Shown: positions 26,745 to 36,106, counted from the stretch's first letter. The stretch is 64,000 bases of DNA from Alphaproteobacteria bacterium (GCA_016869555.1 VGDY01000001.1:1-64000), one strand, 5' to 3'. Program-made: numbers and translations. Notes: generated by a model from the letters alone, not told the origin.

Positions 26745-27361
26745 GAAAGCAGCGCTCCCTCGCGGCGGAGCGCTTCGAGCAACGCAAGCAGCGGAAGGCC
26801 CATGATCGTCCAGTGATCGCCTTCGACTGTCGAGAAGAGCTGCGCGCCCAAGCCTTCGATCTGATAGGCGCCGGCCGACGTCAAAGCGTTGTCGCCGACC
26901 GCCGTCAGATAGGCGGCGATGAAAGCGTCGCTTAACTCGCGCATCGTCAGATAGGCGACGCCGACCGTCTCAAAAATCACGGCGCCATCCCGTACCAGCG
27001 CGATCGCAGAATGCAGACGGTGCCGCCTTCCAGAAAGGAACCGCAACAGCGCCTCGGCTTCGCGCCGATCCGCTGGCTTGCCGAAAATCCGGCCTTCGCA
27101 ACTCGCCATCTGATCCGCGCCGAGCACAAGCCGGCCCTTCGCGGATACCGCCAGCGCTTTCGCCCGCGCAAGCGTCGAGGCGATCGCGTCGGCGTCAACC
27201 GTTGCGAGCCGCGATTCGATCGCCCGCTCATCGACATCCGCCGCCATGGATTCGAACGGGACGCCCGAATGCAACAACGCCTGCCGTCGGCCGGCGCTTT
27301 TCGAGGCGAGAATCAGCGGCGCCGATTCGCGCCAGAACGGCGACGTCGAACCAATGGTCAC
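26741..27361 (-). CDS. maf: Maf-family nucleoside triphosphate pyrophosphatase
   Basis: Hydrolyses non-canonical or modified NTPs and is linked to septum control. The core begins APLILASKSAGRRQALLHSGVPFE and contains VLGADQMASCEGRIFGKPADR and YLTAVGDNALTSAGAYQIEGLGAQLFSTVEGDHWTIMGLPLLALLEAL. I choose the GTG at 27361, with GAGG upstream (206 aa, normal length); the track ATG at 27439 would add 26 atypical residues. Confidence 0.93.
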   Translation of the reverse strand: MTIGSTSPFWRESAPLILASKSAGRRQALLHSGVPFESMAADVDERAIESRLATVDADAIASTLARAKALAVSAKGRLVLGADQMASCEGRIFGKPADRREAEALLRFLSGRRHRLHSAIALVRDGAVIFETVGVAYLTMRELSDAFIAAYLTAVGDNALTSAGAYQIEGLGAQLFSTVEGDHWTIMGLPLLALLEALRREGALLS

Positions 27362-27439
27362 GTCCACAGCCCTCGCATGAAAGCCGAAGAGCGGGGATAA
27401 AGCGCTGTCAAAACGCCCTGCGATTTTGTCAGCGGGCAT

Positions 27440-27764
27440 AGACCGGCCGAACGCTCAACAGGCAAAAGCCTGTCGAACGGATTCTCACAGAGTCCGGTAC
27501 AAGCGGGATTCACAGCTCATCCACAGGCCGTAGCGCGAGGAAAATCCGATATAGCGATGATTCCATTCCCTGTCTTGGGTTCTCCCGCAAGCGCCGCTGG
27601 CCCCTGCCTGTGGGCGTTCGCCTGTGGGCGACTGGTTAATGAAAATTAACCTTCGTGTCTTCCAAGTCATAAGTGAAGAATCAATTCTTAATAAAATGAA
27701 TTTTGTTTTAAAGACGTTTCGCGCTACGCCGACTCCAACGAACGTCAGGGATGGATCGAAGGCG
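27440..27764. other. Probable chromosomal replication origin (oriC) between maf and hemE
   Basis: A non-coding region between divergently oriented maf and hemE, the position of the characterised origin in Caulobacter and of predicted origins in several alphaproteobacteria. It holds a DnaA-box-like TCATCCACA (27517-27525, one mismatch to TTATCCACA), two copies of GCCTGTGGGCG 14 nt apart (around 27606-27630), the near-palindrome GGTTAATGAAAATTAACC (27634-27651) with TTAA-N6-TTAA resembling a CtrA half-site pair, and an AT-rich block at 27661-27715 that could be the unwinding element. parABS lies 5-9 kb away. Function is inferred. Confidence 0.7.
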
Positions 27765-28799
27765 ATGGCGGAGGAGAAGACGCTTCTTTCGGTTCTGCAT
27801 GGGGAGGCGCGAAAAATCCCGCCGCTGTGGCTGATGCGCCAGGCCGGCCGCTATCTTCCCGAATATCGCGACCTGCGGGCGACGACGACAAGCTTTCTCG
27901 ATTTCTGCTATTCGCCGAAAAAGGCGGCGGAAGCGACGCTGCAGCCGATCCGGCGCTTTCACTTCGACGCGGCGATACTCTTTTCCGACATTCTCGTCGT
28001 GCCGGACGCGATGGGTCAGCGGGTGTCTTTCGAGAGCGGCGAAGGGCCTCGTCTCGCGCCGATCGAAACGCCGGAGCAGGCGGAGCGGCTCGGCGCCTTC
28101 AAAATCGAGCATCTGGCGCCGGTGTTCGAGGCGATCGAACTCGTCAAAACCGCGCTGCCGCCCGATGTCGCCTTCATCGGCTTTTGCGGCGCGCCCTTCA
28201 CCGTCGCAAGCTATATGATCGCCGGGCAGGGCACGCCCGATCAGGCGCCGGCGCGTCTCTTCGCTTATCGTTTTCCGCGCGCTTTCGCCCAGCTCATCGA
28301 CCGCGTGGTCGAGGCGTCGATCGACTATCTTGCGCGCCAGATCGAAGCGGGAGTCGAGGTCGTGCAGATTTTCGACAGCTGGGCCGGCGTTTTGCCGGCG
28401 GCTGAATTTATGCGCTGGTCGGCGGCGGCGGTGCGCCGCATCGTCGAGGGGGTCAAGGCGCGCCATCCGCAAACGCCAGTGATCGCCTTCGTGCGCGGCG
28501 CCGACGCCCATCTGCCGATGCTGACGCGCACGATCGGGGCCGACGCTTACGGAATCGATACGGCGCTCGATCCCGCCTGGGCCGTGGCGCAGACGGCGGC
28601 CGATGTTGTGCTGCAAGGCAATCTCGATCCGCTGGCGCTCGTCGCCGGCGGTGAAGCGCTCGACCGCGAAGTCGATTCTATTCTCGCGGCCTTCGACGGC
28701 CGTCCGCATATTTTCAATCTAGGCCATGGCATCTTGCAGCAAACGCCGATCGAAAATGTCGAGCGACTCGTCGCGCGCGTGCGAGGGACGGGGGGCTGA
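27765..28799 (+). CDS. hemE: Uroporphyrinogen decarboxylase
   Basis: Decarboxylates uroporphyrinogen III to coproporphyrinogen III. The ATG at 27765 (MAEEKTLLSVLHGE) gives 344 aa; the track's longer ORF reads through the putative origin. Signatures are PPLWLMRQAGRYLPEYR, GFCGAPFTVASYMI and FDSWAGVLP, with FNLGHGILQQTPIENV at the C-terminus. hemJ starts two bases after its stop. Confidence 0.97.
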   Translation: MAEEKTLLSVLHGEARKIPPLWLMRQAGRYLPEYRDLRATTTSFLDFCYSPKKAAEATLQPIRRFHFDAAILFSDILVVPDAMGQRVSFESGEGPRLAPIETPEQAERLGAFKIEHLAPVFEAIELVKTALPPDVAFIGFCGAPFTVASYMIAGQGTPDQAPARLFAYRFPRAFAQLIDRVVEASIDYLARQIEAGVEVVQIFDSWAGVLPAAEFMRWSAAAVRRIVEGVKARHPQTPVIAFVRGADAHLPMLTRTIGADAYGIDTALDPAWAVAQTAADVVLQGNLDPLALVAGGEALDREVDSILAAFDGRPHIFNLGHGILQQTPIENVERLVARVRGTGG

Positions 28800-28801
28800 C
28801 C

Positions 28802-29221
28802 ATGTACGTCTGGATCAAGGCGCTGCATGTCATCGCCATCATCTCCTGGATGGCGGGGCTTCTCTATCTGCCGCGGCTCTTCGTCTATCACGCAGGCGCC
28901 GGCAAGGGCGCGCTCTCCGACACCTTCAAAATCATGGAGCGGCGGCTCTATCGCTACATCATGACGCCGGGCATGCTCGTCGCCTGGATCACCGGCATCT
29001 ATCTCGCAATTGAGGGCGGGGCGCTGACGGGAGGCTGGTTTCACGCCAAAGCGACGCTGGTCGTGCTGCTCACCGCGGCGCATCTCCACGACGGCGCGCT
29101 GATGCGCCGTTTCGCGCAAGACGCCAATGTTCATTCGCCGCGCTACTATCGCGTCCTCAATGAACTGCCGACCCTGCTGATGATCGGCGTCGTCATTCTG
29201 GTCATCGTCAAGCCGTTCTGA
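28802..29221 (+). CDS. hemJ: Protoporphyrinogen IX oxidase HemJ
   Basis: Oxygen-independent-type membrane protein oxidising protoporphyrinogen IX; it replaces HemG/HemY oxidases in many alphaproteobacteria. 139 aa with four hydrophobic helices. MYVWIKALHVIAIISWMAGLLYLPRLFVYH carries the conserved histidine and WMAGLLYLPRLF motif, and RRLYRYIMTPGM and WFHAKATLVVLL carry the other conserved Arg/Lys positions. It is immediately downstream of hemE. Confidence 0.96.
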   Translation: MYVWIKALHVIAIISWMAGLLYLPRLFVYHAGAGKGALSDTFKIMERRLYRYIMTPGMLVAWITGIYLAIEGGALTGGWFHAKATLVVLLTAAHLHDGALMRRFAQDANVHSPRYYRVLNELPTLLMIGVVILVIVKPF

Positions 29222-29267
29222 TTTTCGCGGACCCGCCGGGCAAGCGATGGAGGAGACGGCGGGAGAG

Positions 29268-29295
29268 GCGCCGCCCTCGCAGGGCGCGCTTTTTT
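29268..29295 (+). terminator. Intrinsic terminator after hemE-hemJ
   Basis: GCGC-C-GCCCT-CGC-AGGGC-GCGC forms a nine-base-pair GC stem with one bulged C and a three-base loop, followed by TTTTTT (29290-29295). It lies 46 nt after the hemJ stop and upstream of the rho leader. Confidence 0.8.
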
Positions 29296-29399
29296 CGAAG
29301 GTCCCGCGCCGCTCTTGATTCGCGTCTGGAAATTGTCTAAGGGAGCTTATCCCTCTGAGGCCCGTGTCTGCTTATAGCGGCTCGCCGGAATTTCCCCCG

Positions 29400-29487
29400 G
29401 CGCTCGGGAAGGCCATCTCCCCCCGCCCCTACCGCTTATCCCCCGGCTCCTCTCCACCTGCGCGCAAAACCCCAAGGTTCACCCTGA
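29400..29487 (+). promoter_or_regulatory. C-rich, G-poor leader of rho (possible autoregulatory rut region)
   Basis: The last 75 or so nt before the rho ATG are strongly pyrimidine-biased with C runs (CATCTCCCCCCGCCCCTACC, CTTATCCCCCGGCTCCTCT) and few G residues, the composition of Rho utilisation sites. Rho autoregulates by terminating in its own leader in enterobacteria; here only base composition supports this. Confidence 0.4.
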
Positions 29488-30753
29488 ATGCGGGAAATTA
29501 AACTCTCGGACTTGAAAGCCAAGTCCGCCGCCGAACTCCTCGCTTTCGCCGAAGAGCATGAAGTCGAAAACGCCTCTCTTCTGCGCAAGCAGGAGCTGCT
29601 ATTCGCGATTTTGAAACAATTCGCCAGCCGCGACGTCGAAATCGTCGGCGTCGGCGTCGTCGAAGTGCTGCAGGACGGCTTTGGTTTCCTGCGCTCGCCC
29701 GACGCGAACTATCTCGCCGGTCCCGACGACATTTACGTCTCGCCCTCGCAGATCCGAAAGTTCGGCCTGCGCACCGGCGACACGGTCGAAGGCATGATCC
29801 GCAGCCCGAAGGAAGGCGAACGCTATTTCGCGCTGCTCAAGGTCAACAGCATCAATTTCGAAGATCCCGAGAAGGTGCGCCACAAGGTGCCCTTCGACAA
29901 TCTTACCCCGCTCTATCCGGACGAACGGCTGAAGCTCGAAATCGAAGACCCGACCAAGAAGGATTATTCTTCCCGCGTCATCGATCTCGTCGCGCCGATC
30001 GGCAAGGGGCAGCGCGCGCTGGTCGTGGCGCCGCCGCGCACCGGCAAGACCGTGCTGCTGCAGAATATCGCGCAGTCGATCGCGACCAACCATCCCGAGT
30101 GCTATCTGATCGTGCTGCTCATCGACGAGCGGCCCGAGGAAGTGACCGACATGCAGCGTTCGGTGAAGGGCGAGGTCGTCTCCTCGACCTTCGACGAGCC
30201 GGCGGTGCGCCATGTGCAGGTCGCCGAAATGGTGATCGAAAAGGCGAAGCGTCTCGTCGAACATGGCCGCGACGTGGTGATCCTTCTTGATTCGATCACG
30301 CGGCTCGGGCGCGCCTACAACACCGTGGTGCCGTCGTCTGGCAAGGTGCTCACCGGCGGCGTCGACGCCAACGCATTGCAACGGCCGAAGCGCTTCTTCG
30401 GCGCGGCGCGCAATATCGAAGAGGGCGGTTCGCTCACCATCATCGCGACGGCGCTGATCGACACCGGCTCGCGCATGGACGAAGTGATTTTCGAAGAGTT
30501 CAAGGGCACCGGCAACAGCGAGATCATTCTCGACCGCAAGGTGTCCGACAAGCGCATTTTCCCGGCGCTGGACATCACCCGTTCCGGCACCCGCAAGGAA
30601 GAGCTGCTGGTCGCCGGCGATATCCTCAAGAAGATGTATGTGCTGCGCCGTATCCTCAATCCGATGGGCACGGTCGACGCGATCGAATTTTTGCTTGGGA
30701 AGCTTCGCGAGACCAAGAACAATCAGGGCTTCTTCGATTCGATGAATACGTAG
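29488..30753 (+). CDS. rho: Transcription termination factor Rho
   Basis: Hexameric RNA helicase terminating untranslated transcripts. The 421 aa protein has the N-terminal helical and cold-shock RNA-binding domains ([43 protein letters not shown]), Walker [22 protein letters not shown], Walker B region [14 protein letters not shown], and the secondary RNA-binding Q/R loops ([36 protein letters not shown]). Full length, no insertion. Confidence 0.99.
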   Translation: MREIKLSDLKAKSAAELLAFAEEHEVENASLLRKQELLFAILKQFASRDVEIVGVGVVEVLQDGFGFLRSPDANYLAGPDDIYVSPSQIRKFGLRTGDTVEGMIRSPKEGERYFALLKVNSINFEDPEKVRHKVPFDNLTPLYPDERLKLEIEDPTKKDYSSRVIDLVAPIGKGQRALVVAPPRTGKTVLLQNIAQSIATNHPECYLIVLLIDERPEEVTDMQRSVKGEVVSSTFDEPAVRHVQVAEMVIEKAKRLVEHGRDVVILLDSITRLGRAYNTVVPSSGKVLTGGVDANALQRPKRFFGAARNIEEGGSLTIIATALIDTGSRMDEVIFEEFKGTGNSEIILDRKVSDKRIFPALDITRSGTRKEELLVAGDILKKMYVLRRILNPMGTVDAIEFLLGKLRETKNNQGFFDSMNT

Positions 30754-30779
30754 CGCGAAACTATCGCGGGACGGATGTT

Positions 30780-31292
30780 CTAACTTTTCATGCGAAGCGC
30801 CATGAGCGTTTCATCGAGATAATCGCCGTCGCCGTTCTTCGCTGAGCGTTCTTCGACGCCATAGGCGCGAAATCCCCATCGCTCGTAAAAGCGCAGCGCG
30901 CGGAGATTTGTTGAGACGACGGTGAGCGTCACGATTTCGACCTTCGCGCGCGCTTCGTCGATCAGTCCTTTCATGATTTCATCAGCGGCGCCCGATCCAC
31001 GATGCGCCGCCTTCACATACATGCCGTAGAGCAGCGCCTTGTGGCGTGTCTTTACGCCGTCGCTCCATGCGAGTCCGCCGACGCCGATAAGTTGAGAGCG
31101 TTCGGCGTTGAAGGCGCCGATGACAAAGTCGCGCGTAAGGCGGGCGGCGACGGCGGACAGCGCGACATGCGCTTCATCCTCCGGCGCATAGCGAAACGCC
31201 CGGGGCTCAAGCGTGAAGCTCTCGAAGCGCAGCGACTGAAAGTCCTGCGCGTCCGGCGCATTGAGCCGGCGACATATTGCCCGCATTCGCAT
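30780..31292 (-). CDS. GNAT-family N-acetyltransferase
   Basis: A 170 aa protein with the acetyl-CoA binding motif in YVKAAHRGSGAADEIMKGLIDEAR (R-x-x-G-x-A type) and the C-terminal LRALRFYERWGFRAYGVEERS, typical of GNAT enzymes. The N-terminal part (FESFTLEPRAFRYAPEDE) is like acetyltransferases acting on small molecules or protein termini; the substrate is unknown. Convergent with rho, 26 nt apart. Confidence 0.88.
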   Translation of the reverse strand: MRMRAICRRLNAPDAQDFQSLRFESFTLEPRAFRYAPEDEAHVALSAVAARLTRDFVIGAFNAERSQLIGVGGLAWSDGVKTRHKALLYGMYVKAAHRGSGAADEIMKGLIDEARAKVEIVTLTVVSTNLRALRFYERWGFRAYGVEERSAKNGDGDYLDETLMALRMKS

Positions 31293-31351
31293 ATGTCTTT
31301 GTGCCGGACAGGCCTTGCGAATTCCAGCGGCGAAAGGAATAAGCGGCGCGC

Positions 31352-31495
31352 ATGTTCAAGGATTTCGCCAAGTTTCGGTCCCCGATTCACGACGTCGCGA
31401 GGTGGATCGACAAATACCGTTTTGTGCGGTGCAGCATCTATCGTCTCGGGTTCTCGAGGTCTGCGTGGCGCCGCCGGGAAGACGCGGCGCCGTGA
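31352..31495 (+). CDS. Possible 47-aa leader ORF translationally coupled to mnmE
   Basis: Below the ORF-track length cut-off. ATG at 31352, AAAGGAA 10-15 nt upstream; the product starts MFKDFAKFRSPIHDVARWID and is basic towards the C-terminus. Its TGA overlaps the mnmE GTG in GTGA, the same junction style used between other coupled genes here. I recognise no family; it could be chance or a small coupled peptide that helps initiation at the weak mnmE GTG. Confidence 0.35.
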   Translation: MFKDFAKFRSPIHDVARWIDKYRFVRCSIYRLGFSRSAWRRREDAAP

Positions 31496-32790
31496 GTTCG
31501 CCCGACACGATTTTCGCGCTGGGCACGGCCGCAGGACGCGCCGCCATCGCCATCATCCGGATTTCGGGGCCGGGGGCGGGGGAGGCGCTCAAGGCGCTCG
31601 CCGGCAGGCTTCCGGAGCCGCGGCGGGCGGCATTCGCGATCCTGCGCGATCCCGCGAGCGGCGAGACGCTCGACCGCGGCGTCGCGTTGTTCTTTCCCGG
31701 CCCCGCGTCCTCGACCGGCGAGGATTGCGCCGAGCTGCAGCTCCATGGCGGCCGCGCGGTGGTCGAGGGGGCGCTTGCCGCGCTGAAGCGGCTTCCCGGC
31801 CTGCGGCCGGCGGAGCCCGGCGAATTCGCCCGGCGGGGCTTCGCCAATGGCAAGCTCGATCTCTCCCAGGCGGAGGCGCTCGCCGATCTTATCGATGCGC
31901 AGACGCAGACGCAGCGCCGGCAGGCGTTGCGGATCGCCGGCGGCGCGCTTCGGCGCAAAGTCGAGGGCTGGCGGGGCGTGCTCGTCGAGGCGTTGGCGCT
32001 GCTTGAAGCCGAGCTCGATTTCAGCGACGAGGGCGATGTCGGGGCTTTCGCGCCGGCGCGGGTCGCCGCGCTGCTGGCGCCGCTCGCCGAGGATATGCGC
32101 GCGGCGCTGCGTCTCGCTCCGGCGTCCGAGCGCATGCGCGAGGGCTTCACGGTGATGATCCTCGGCCGGCCTAATGTCGGAAAATCGACATTAATCAATG
32201 CGTTAACCGAGCGTGACCTTGCCATCGTGTCGACCATCCCCGGCACGACACGGGACATGATCGAGGCACATCTCGACATCGGCGGTCTGCCGGTCACTCT
32301 CATCGACACGGCGGGGCTGCGGGAGGCGTCGGACGAGATCGAACGGATCGGCGTCGATCGGACGTTGGCGCGCATCGAGTCCGCCGATCTGGCGTTGTGG
32401 CTGTCGGATTCGGGCGAGGCGCCGCCGAGCGGAGACGTCGAGACGATCCGAGTCGCAACCAAAACCGATCTGCGACCTGCGTCCGAGGGCGCGATCGGAA
32501 TCTGCGCGTTGACCGGCGATGGCCTCGAAACGCTCGCCGCCGCGATCGAAGCCCGCGCCCGCGCGCGGCTGGGCGACGGCGCGTCGGCGCTGATCGTGAG
32601 AGAAAGGCATCGCCTTGCGCTGGAACAGGCGGTAGAAGGCGTCGAAGCTGTGATCGGCCGGGACGCGGCGCTGGAGCTTCAGGCCGAAGAATTGCGCCGC
32701 GCGGCGCGCGCGCTGGGGCGGATCGTCGGCGCCGTCGATGTCGAGGACGTGCTTGACGCGGTTTTCTCGCGATTCTGTATCGGCAAATGA
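31492..32790 (+). CDS. mnmE: tRNA modification GTPase MnmE
   Basis: With MnmG installs the cmnm5 group on wobble U34 of several tRNAs. The GTG at 31492 gives 432 aa; the track ORF extends 77 codons upstream without family support. N-terminal domain TIFALGTAAGRAAIAIIRISGPGAG, G domain GRPNVGKSTLINALTERDLAIVSTIPGTTRD and LIDTAGLREASDEIERIGV, and the invariant C-terminal FCIGK motif ending the protein. parS and mnmG follow directly. Confidence 0.97.
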   Translation: MSSPDTIFALGTAAGRAAIAIIRISGPGAGEALKALAGRLPEPRRAAFAILRDPASGETLDRGVALFFPGPASSTGEDCAELQLHGGRAVVEGALAALKRLPGLRPAEPGEFARRGFANGKLDLSQAEALADLIDAQTQTQRRQALRIAGGALRRKVEGWRGVLVEALALLEAELDFSDEGDVGAFAPARVAALLAPLAEDMRAALRLAPASERMREGFTVMILGRPNVGKSTLINALTERDLAIVSTIPGTTRDMIEAHLDIGGLPVTLIDTAGLREASDEIERIGVDRTLARIESADLALWLSDSGEAPPSGDVETIRVATKTDLRPASEGAIGICALTGDGLETLAAAIEARARARLGDGASALIVRERHRLALEQAVEGVEAVIGRDAALELQAEELRRAARALGRIVGAVDVEDVLDAVFSRFCIGK

Positions 32791-32792
32791 TA

Positions 32793-32808
32793 TGTTTCAC
32801 GTGAAACA
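32793..32808. other. parS: parS centromere-like site (copy 1)
   Basis: TGTTTCACGTGAAACA is a perfect 16-bp palindrome identical to the bacterial chromosomal parS consensus bound by ParB. It lies in the 27-nt gap between mnmE and mnmG, 3.3 kb from parB and about 5 kb from the proposed origin. Confidence 0.96.
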
Positions 32809-32817
32809 GGCTTGCCC

Positions 32818-34662
32818 ATGAGAAGAGATTTCGACGTGATCGTGATCGGCGGCGGCCACGCCGGCTGCGAGGCCGCTGCCGCGGCGGCGCGGCTCGGCGC
32901 GCGCACCGCGGTGGTCACCCAGAATCGCGACAAGATCGGCGAAATGTCCTGCAACCCGGCGATCGGCGGGCTGGGGAAGGGTCAGCTGGTTCGCGAGATC
33001 GACGCGCTTGACGGGCTGATGGGCCGTGTCGCCGACGCCGCCGGCATTCAGTTCCGGGTGCTCAACCGCTCCAAGGGCCCTGCGGTGCGCGGTCCGCGCG
33101 CCCAGGCCGACCGCAGGCTCTATCGCGCGGCGATGCAGGCGGCGCTGGCCGAAACTGAAAATCTGACGATCGTCGAAGCCGCCGTCGAAGATCTTCTGGT
33201 CGAGCGCGGCGACATTCGCGGGGTCGTCACGCCGGACGGCGAGATTCGGGCGTCGAGCGTGGTCGTCGCTACCGGCACCTTCCTCGGCGGCGTGATCCAT
33301 ATTGGCGATGAACGAACGCCGGCCGGCCGGATGGGCGATGCGCCCTCGAACGCGCTGAGCCGGCGGTTGCGCGCGGCGGGCTTTGCGGTGGCGCGGCTCA
33401 AGACCGGCACGCCGCCGCGGCTCGACGGCCGCACCATCCGCTGGGCGGCGCTCGAAGAACAATGGGGCGATCCGACGCCGGAGCCCTTTTCCTATCTGAC
33501 GACGAAGATCGACAATCGGCAGATCGCCTGCGGCGTCACCCGCACGACACCTGCCGCGCATCGCATCATTCTCGACGATCTGCATCGCTCGCCGATGCGC
33601 ACCGGGGCGATCTCCGGCCCAGGACCGCGCTATTGCCCGTCGATCGAGGATAAGGTCACGCGTTTCGCCGACCGCGACGCGCATCAGATTTTCCTCGAAC
33701 CCGAGGGGCTCGACGACGACACCGTCTATCCGAACGGGGTCTCGACCTCGCTGCCGGAAGCGACCCAGCAGGCGTTCATAAACGCGATACCGGGCCTGGA
33801 GGAGGCGCGAATTCTGCGGCCGGGCTATGCGATCGAATATGATTATGTCGATCCGCGCGAATTGTCGGCGACGCTCGAAACCAAGCGGATCGGCGGGCTT
33901 TTCTTCGCCGGCCAGATCAACGGCACCACCGGCTATGAGGAGGCAGCGGCGCAAGGATTGCTGGCCGGACTCAATGCCGCGCGCCATGCCGCGGGCGGCG
34001 CCGCGATCGTCTTCGATCGCGCCGAGGCCTATCTCGGCGTGATGATCGACGATCTCGTCACCCGCGGGGTCGCCGAGCCCTATCGCATGTTCACCTCGCG
34101 CGCCGAATATCGCCTGTCGCTGCGCGCCGACAACGCCGACGAGCGGCTGACGTCGCGCGGGATCGAGATCGGCTGCGTTGGCGCCCGGCGCGCCGGGCAT
34201 TTTCGCGACCGCGCCGAACGTCTCGCCGCCGGCCGCGCGCTGCTGCAGTCGCGCGAACTGACGTCGGCGGCGGCGAAGCGCCACGGGCTGCCGGTCAATC
34301 AGGACGGTCTACGCCGCAGCGCCTATGCGCTGCTGTCATTCCCCGACATCACGCTCGATCGCCTCGCATCGATCTGGCCGGAGTTCGGCGGAATCGATCA
34401 GGACACAACGGAACGGCTTGAGACGGAGGCGCGCTACGCCGTCTATCTCGACCGCCAGCAGGCCGATATAGACGCGTATCGACGCGACGAACGCCTCGCT
34501 TTGCCGGAGGGGTTAGACTATGCGGCGATCGCCGGCCTGTCGGCGGAATTGCGCGGCAAGCTCAGTTTTCTGCGCCCGCGCACGATCGGCCAGGCGCAGC
34601 GCATCGACGGCATGACGCCGTCGGCGCTCACCTTGTTGGCGGCGCGGGCGCGCCGCGCGTGA
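32818..34662 (+). CDS. mnmG: tRNA uridine 5-carboxymethylaminomethyl modification enzyme MnmG (GidA)
   Basis: FAD- and NADH-dependent partner of MnmE. From the ATG at 32818 ([20 protein letters not shown]) it is 614 aa; the track start is a TTG two codons earlier. Signatures are [82 protein letters not shown] and [20 protein letters not shown]. Its stop overlaps the rsmG start. Confidence 0.98.
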   Translation: MRRDFDVIVIGGGHAGCEAAAAAARLGARTAVVTQNRDKIGEMSCNPAIGGLGKGQLVREIDALDGLMGRVADAAGIQFRVLNRSKGPAVRGPRAQADRRLYRAAMQAALAETENLTIVEAAVEDLLVERGDIRGVVTPDGEIRASSVVVATGTFLGGVIHIGDERTPAGRMGDAPSNALSRRLRAAGFAVARLKTGTPPRLDGRTIRWAALEEQWGDPTPEPFSYLTTKIDNRQIACGVTRTTPAAHRIILDDLHRSPMRTGAISGPGPRYCPSIEDKVTRFADRDAHQIFLEPEGLDDDTVYPNGVSTSLPEATQQAFINAIPGLEEARILRPGYAIEYDYVDPRELSATLETKRIGGLFFAGQINGTTGYEEAAAQGLLAGLNAARHAAGGAAIVFDRAEAYLGVMIDDLVTRGVAEPYRMFTSRAEYRLSLRADNADERLTSRGIEIGCVGARRAGHFRDRAERLAAGRALLQSRELTSAAAKRHGLPVNQDGLRRSAYALLSFPDITLDRLASIWPEFGGIDQDTTERLETEARYAVYLDRQQADIDAYRRDERLALPEGLDYAAIAGLSAELRGKLSFLRPRTIGQAQRIDGMTPSALTLLAARARRA

Positions 34663-35297
34663 CCGGCCAATCGGGCCGGGACGAAGCGCTGAAACTTTTT
34701 CCGGCGCTCGCGGCGATTGAGGCGGAGCTGGGGACTTACGCCGATCTGCTGAAGCGCTGGCAGGCGAAGATCAATCTCGTGTCCACAGCGACGCTCGACG
34801 ACATCTGGCTGCGGCATTTCGCCGATTCGGCGCAGGTCCTAGCGGCGGCGCCGCATATCTCGCGCTGGGCGGACTTGGGCTCGGGCGCGGGCTTTCCGGG
34901 AATGGTGACGGCGTTGTTGCTGAAATCGACGCCGGGCGCCGTGGTCCATTTGATCGAAAGCGATCAACGCAAGGCGAGCTTCCTGCGGGCTGTTTCACGT
35001 GAAACAGCGGCGTCGGCGATCATCCATGCCGAACGGATCGAAGCTGCTCTACCCAAATTGGCCGGAAAAATCGACGGCGTCAGCGCCCGCGCGCTCGCGT
35101 CGCTGCCGCGCCTCCTGCAGCTTGCCGAAAAGCCGCTGACGGCAGGCGCCATTGGCGTGTTTTTAAAGGGGGAAGAATGGCAAGATGAATTGACCGCCGT
35201 CGAAGCGCTCGGTAGTTTCACTTGCGAGTCGGCGGAAAGCCGCACCCGCCCGGGCGCGCGCATCGTCGTGATCAAGCGCAAGGCTTCCCCATCGTGA
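34659..35297 (+). CDS. rsmG: 16S rRNA (guanine(527)-N7)-methyltransferase RsmG (GidB)
   Basis: Methylates G527 of 16S rRNA; loss gives low-level streptomycin resistance. The 212 aa protein has the SAM-binding motif [19 protein letters not shown] and [17 protein letters not shown], then [31 protein letters not shown]. The codons AVSRETAA are encoded by an embedded parS site. GTG start overlaps the mnmG stop; its own stop overlaps the parA GTG. Confidence 0.97.
   Translation: MTGQSGRDEALKLFPALAAIEAELGTYADLLKRWQAKINLVSTATLDDIWLRHFADSAQVLAAAPHISRWADLGSGAGFPGMVTALLLKSTPGAVVHLIESDQRKASFLRAVSRETAASAIIHAERIEAALPKLAGKIDGVSARALASLPRLLQLAEKPLTAGAIGVFLKGEEWQDELTAVEALGSFTCESAESRTRPGARIVVIKRKASPS
34991..35006. 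other. parS: parS centromere-like site (copy 2, inside rsmG)
   Basis: A second perfect TGTTTCACGTGAAACA, within the rsmG coding sequence (reads VSRET), 2.2 kb from the first copy and 300 bp upstream of parA. Both copies use the same central bases, consistent with selection for ParB binding rather than for the protein sequence. Confidence 0.95.
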
Positions 35298-36106
35298 CCG
35301 CTTCGACGTCGCCGCGCATCCTTGTGCTGGCCAATCAAAAGGGCGGCGTGGGCAAGACGACCACCGCCATCAATCTCGGCACCGCGCTCGCGGCGGTCGG
35401 CGAGGACGTGCTGGTCATCGACCTCGACCCGCAAGGCAATGCGTCGACAGGGCTCGGCATCGATCGCCAGCACCGGCCGATTTCGACCTATGACGTGCTT
35501 CTCGGCGAATCGAGCCTCGCCGACGCGATCATCGCCACGGCGGTGCCGCGCCTGTCGATCGCGCCGTCGACTTTGGATCTCCTCGGCGTCGAGCTCGAAA
35601 TCGCCAATGACAAGGACCGCGCCTACAGGTTGAAGCGCGCCTTCGCCGAGCTGGCGGCCGAGCATGATGAAGAGCGGCGCTACAGCTATATTCTCATCGA
35701 CTGCCCGCCGTCGCTAAATCTATTAACTATCAATGCATTAGCTAGCAGCGACGCCGTCGTCGTGCCGCTCCAGTGCGAATTTTTTGCGCTCGAAGGCCTG
35801 TCGCAACTGCTCTCGACCGTCGAACAGGTCAAGCAGACACTCAACCAGAAGTTGTCGATCCACGGGGTCGTTCTGACCATGTACGACCCGCGCAACAATC
35901 TCGCCAATCAGGTCGCCGCCGACGTGCGCCGCTTCATGGGCGAGAAGGTCTATGACACGATGATTCCGCGCAACGTCAGGGTTTCCGAGGCGCCGTCGCA
36001 CGGCAAGCCGGTGCTGCTCTATGACCTCAAATGCGCCGGCAGTCAGGCCTATCTCAAGCTCGCCTCGGAAGTGATCCAGCGCGAGAAGCGGCTGCGCGCG
36101 GCTTAA
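35294..36106 (+). CDS. parA: Chromosome partitioning ATPase ParA
   Basis: Deviant Walker ATPase that segregates newly replicated origins with ParB-parS. The GTG at 35294, overlapping the rsmG stop, gives 270 aa starting (V)[32 protein letters not shown]; Walker A' and B are VIDLDPQGNASTGLG and ILIDCPPSLNLLTINAL. RVSEAPSHGKPVLLYDLKCAGSQAYLKLASEVI closes the family. The longer track ORF overlaps rsmG. Confidence 0.98.
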   Translation: MTASTSPRILVLANQKGGVGKTTTAINLGTALAAVGEDVLVIDLDPQGNASTGLGIDRQHRPISTYDVLLGESSLADAIIATAVPRLSIAPSTLDLLGVELEIANDKDRAYRLKRAFAELAAEHDEERRYSYILIDCPPSLNLLTINALASSDAVVVPLQCEFFALEGLSQLLSTVEQVKQTLNQKLSIHGVVLTMYDPRNNLANQVAADVRRFMGEKVYDTMIPRNVRVSEAPSHGKPVLLYDLKCAGSQAYLKLASEVIQREKRLRAA

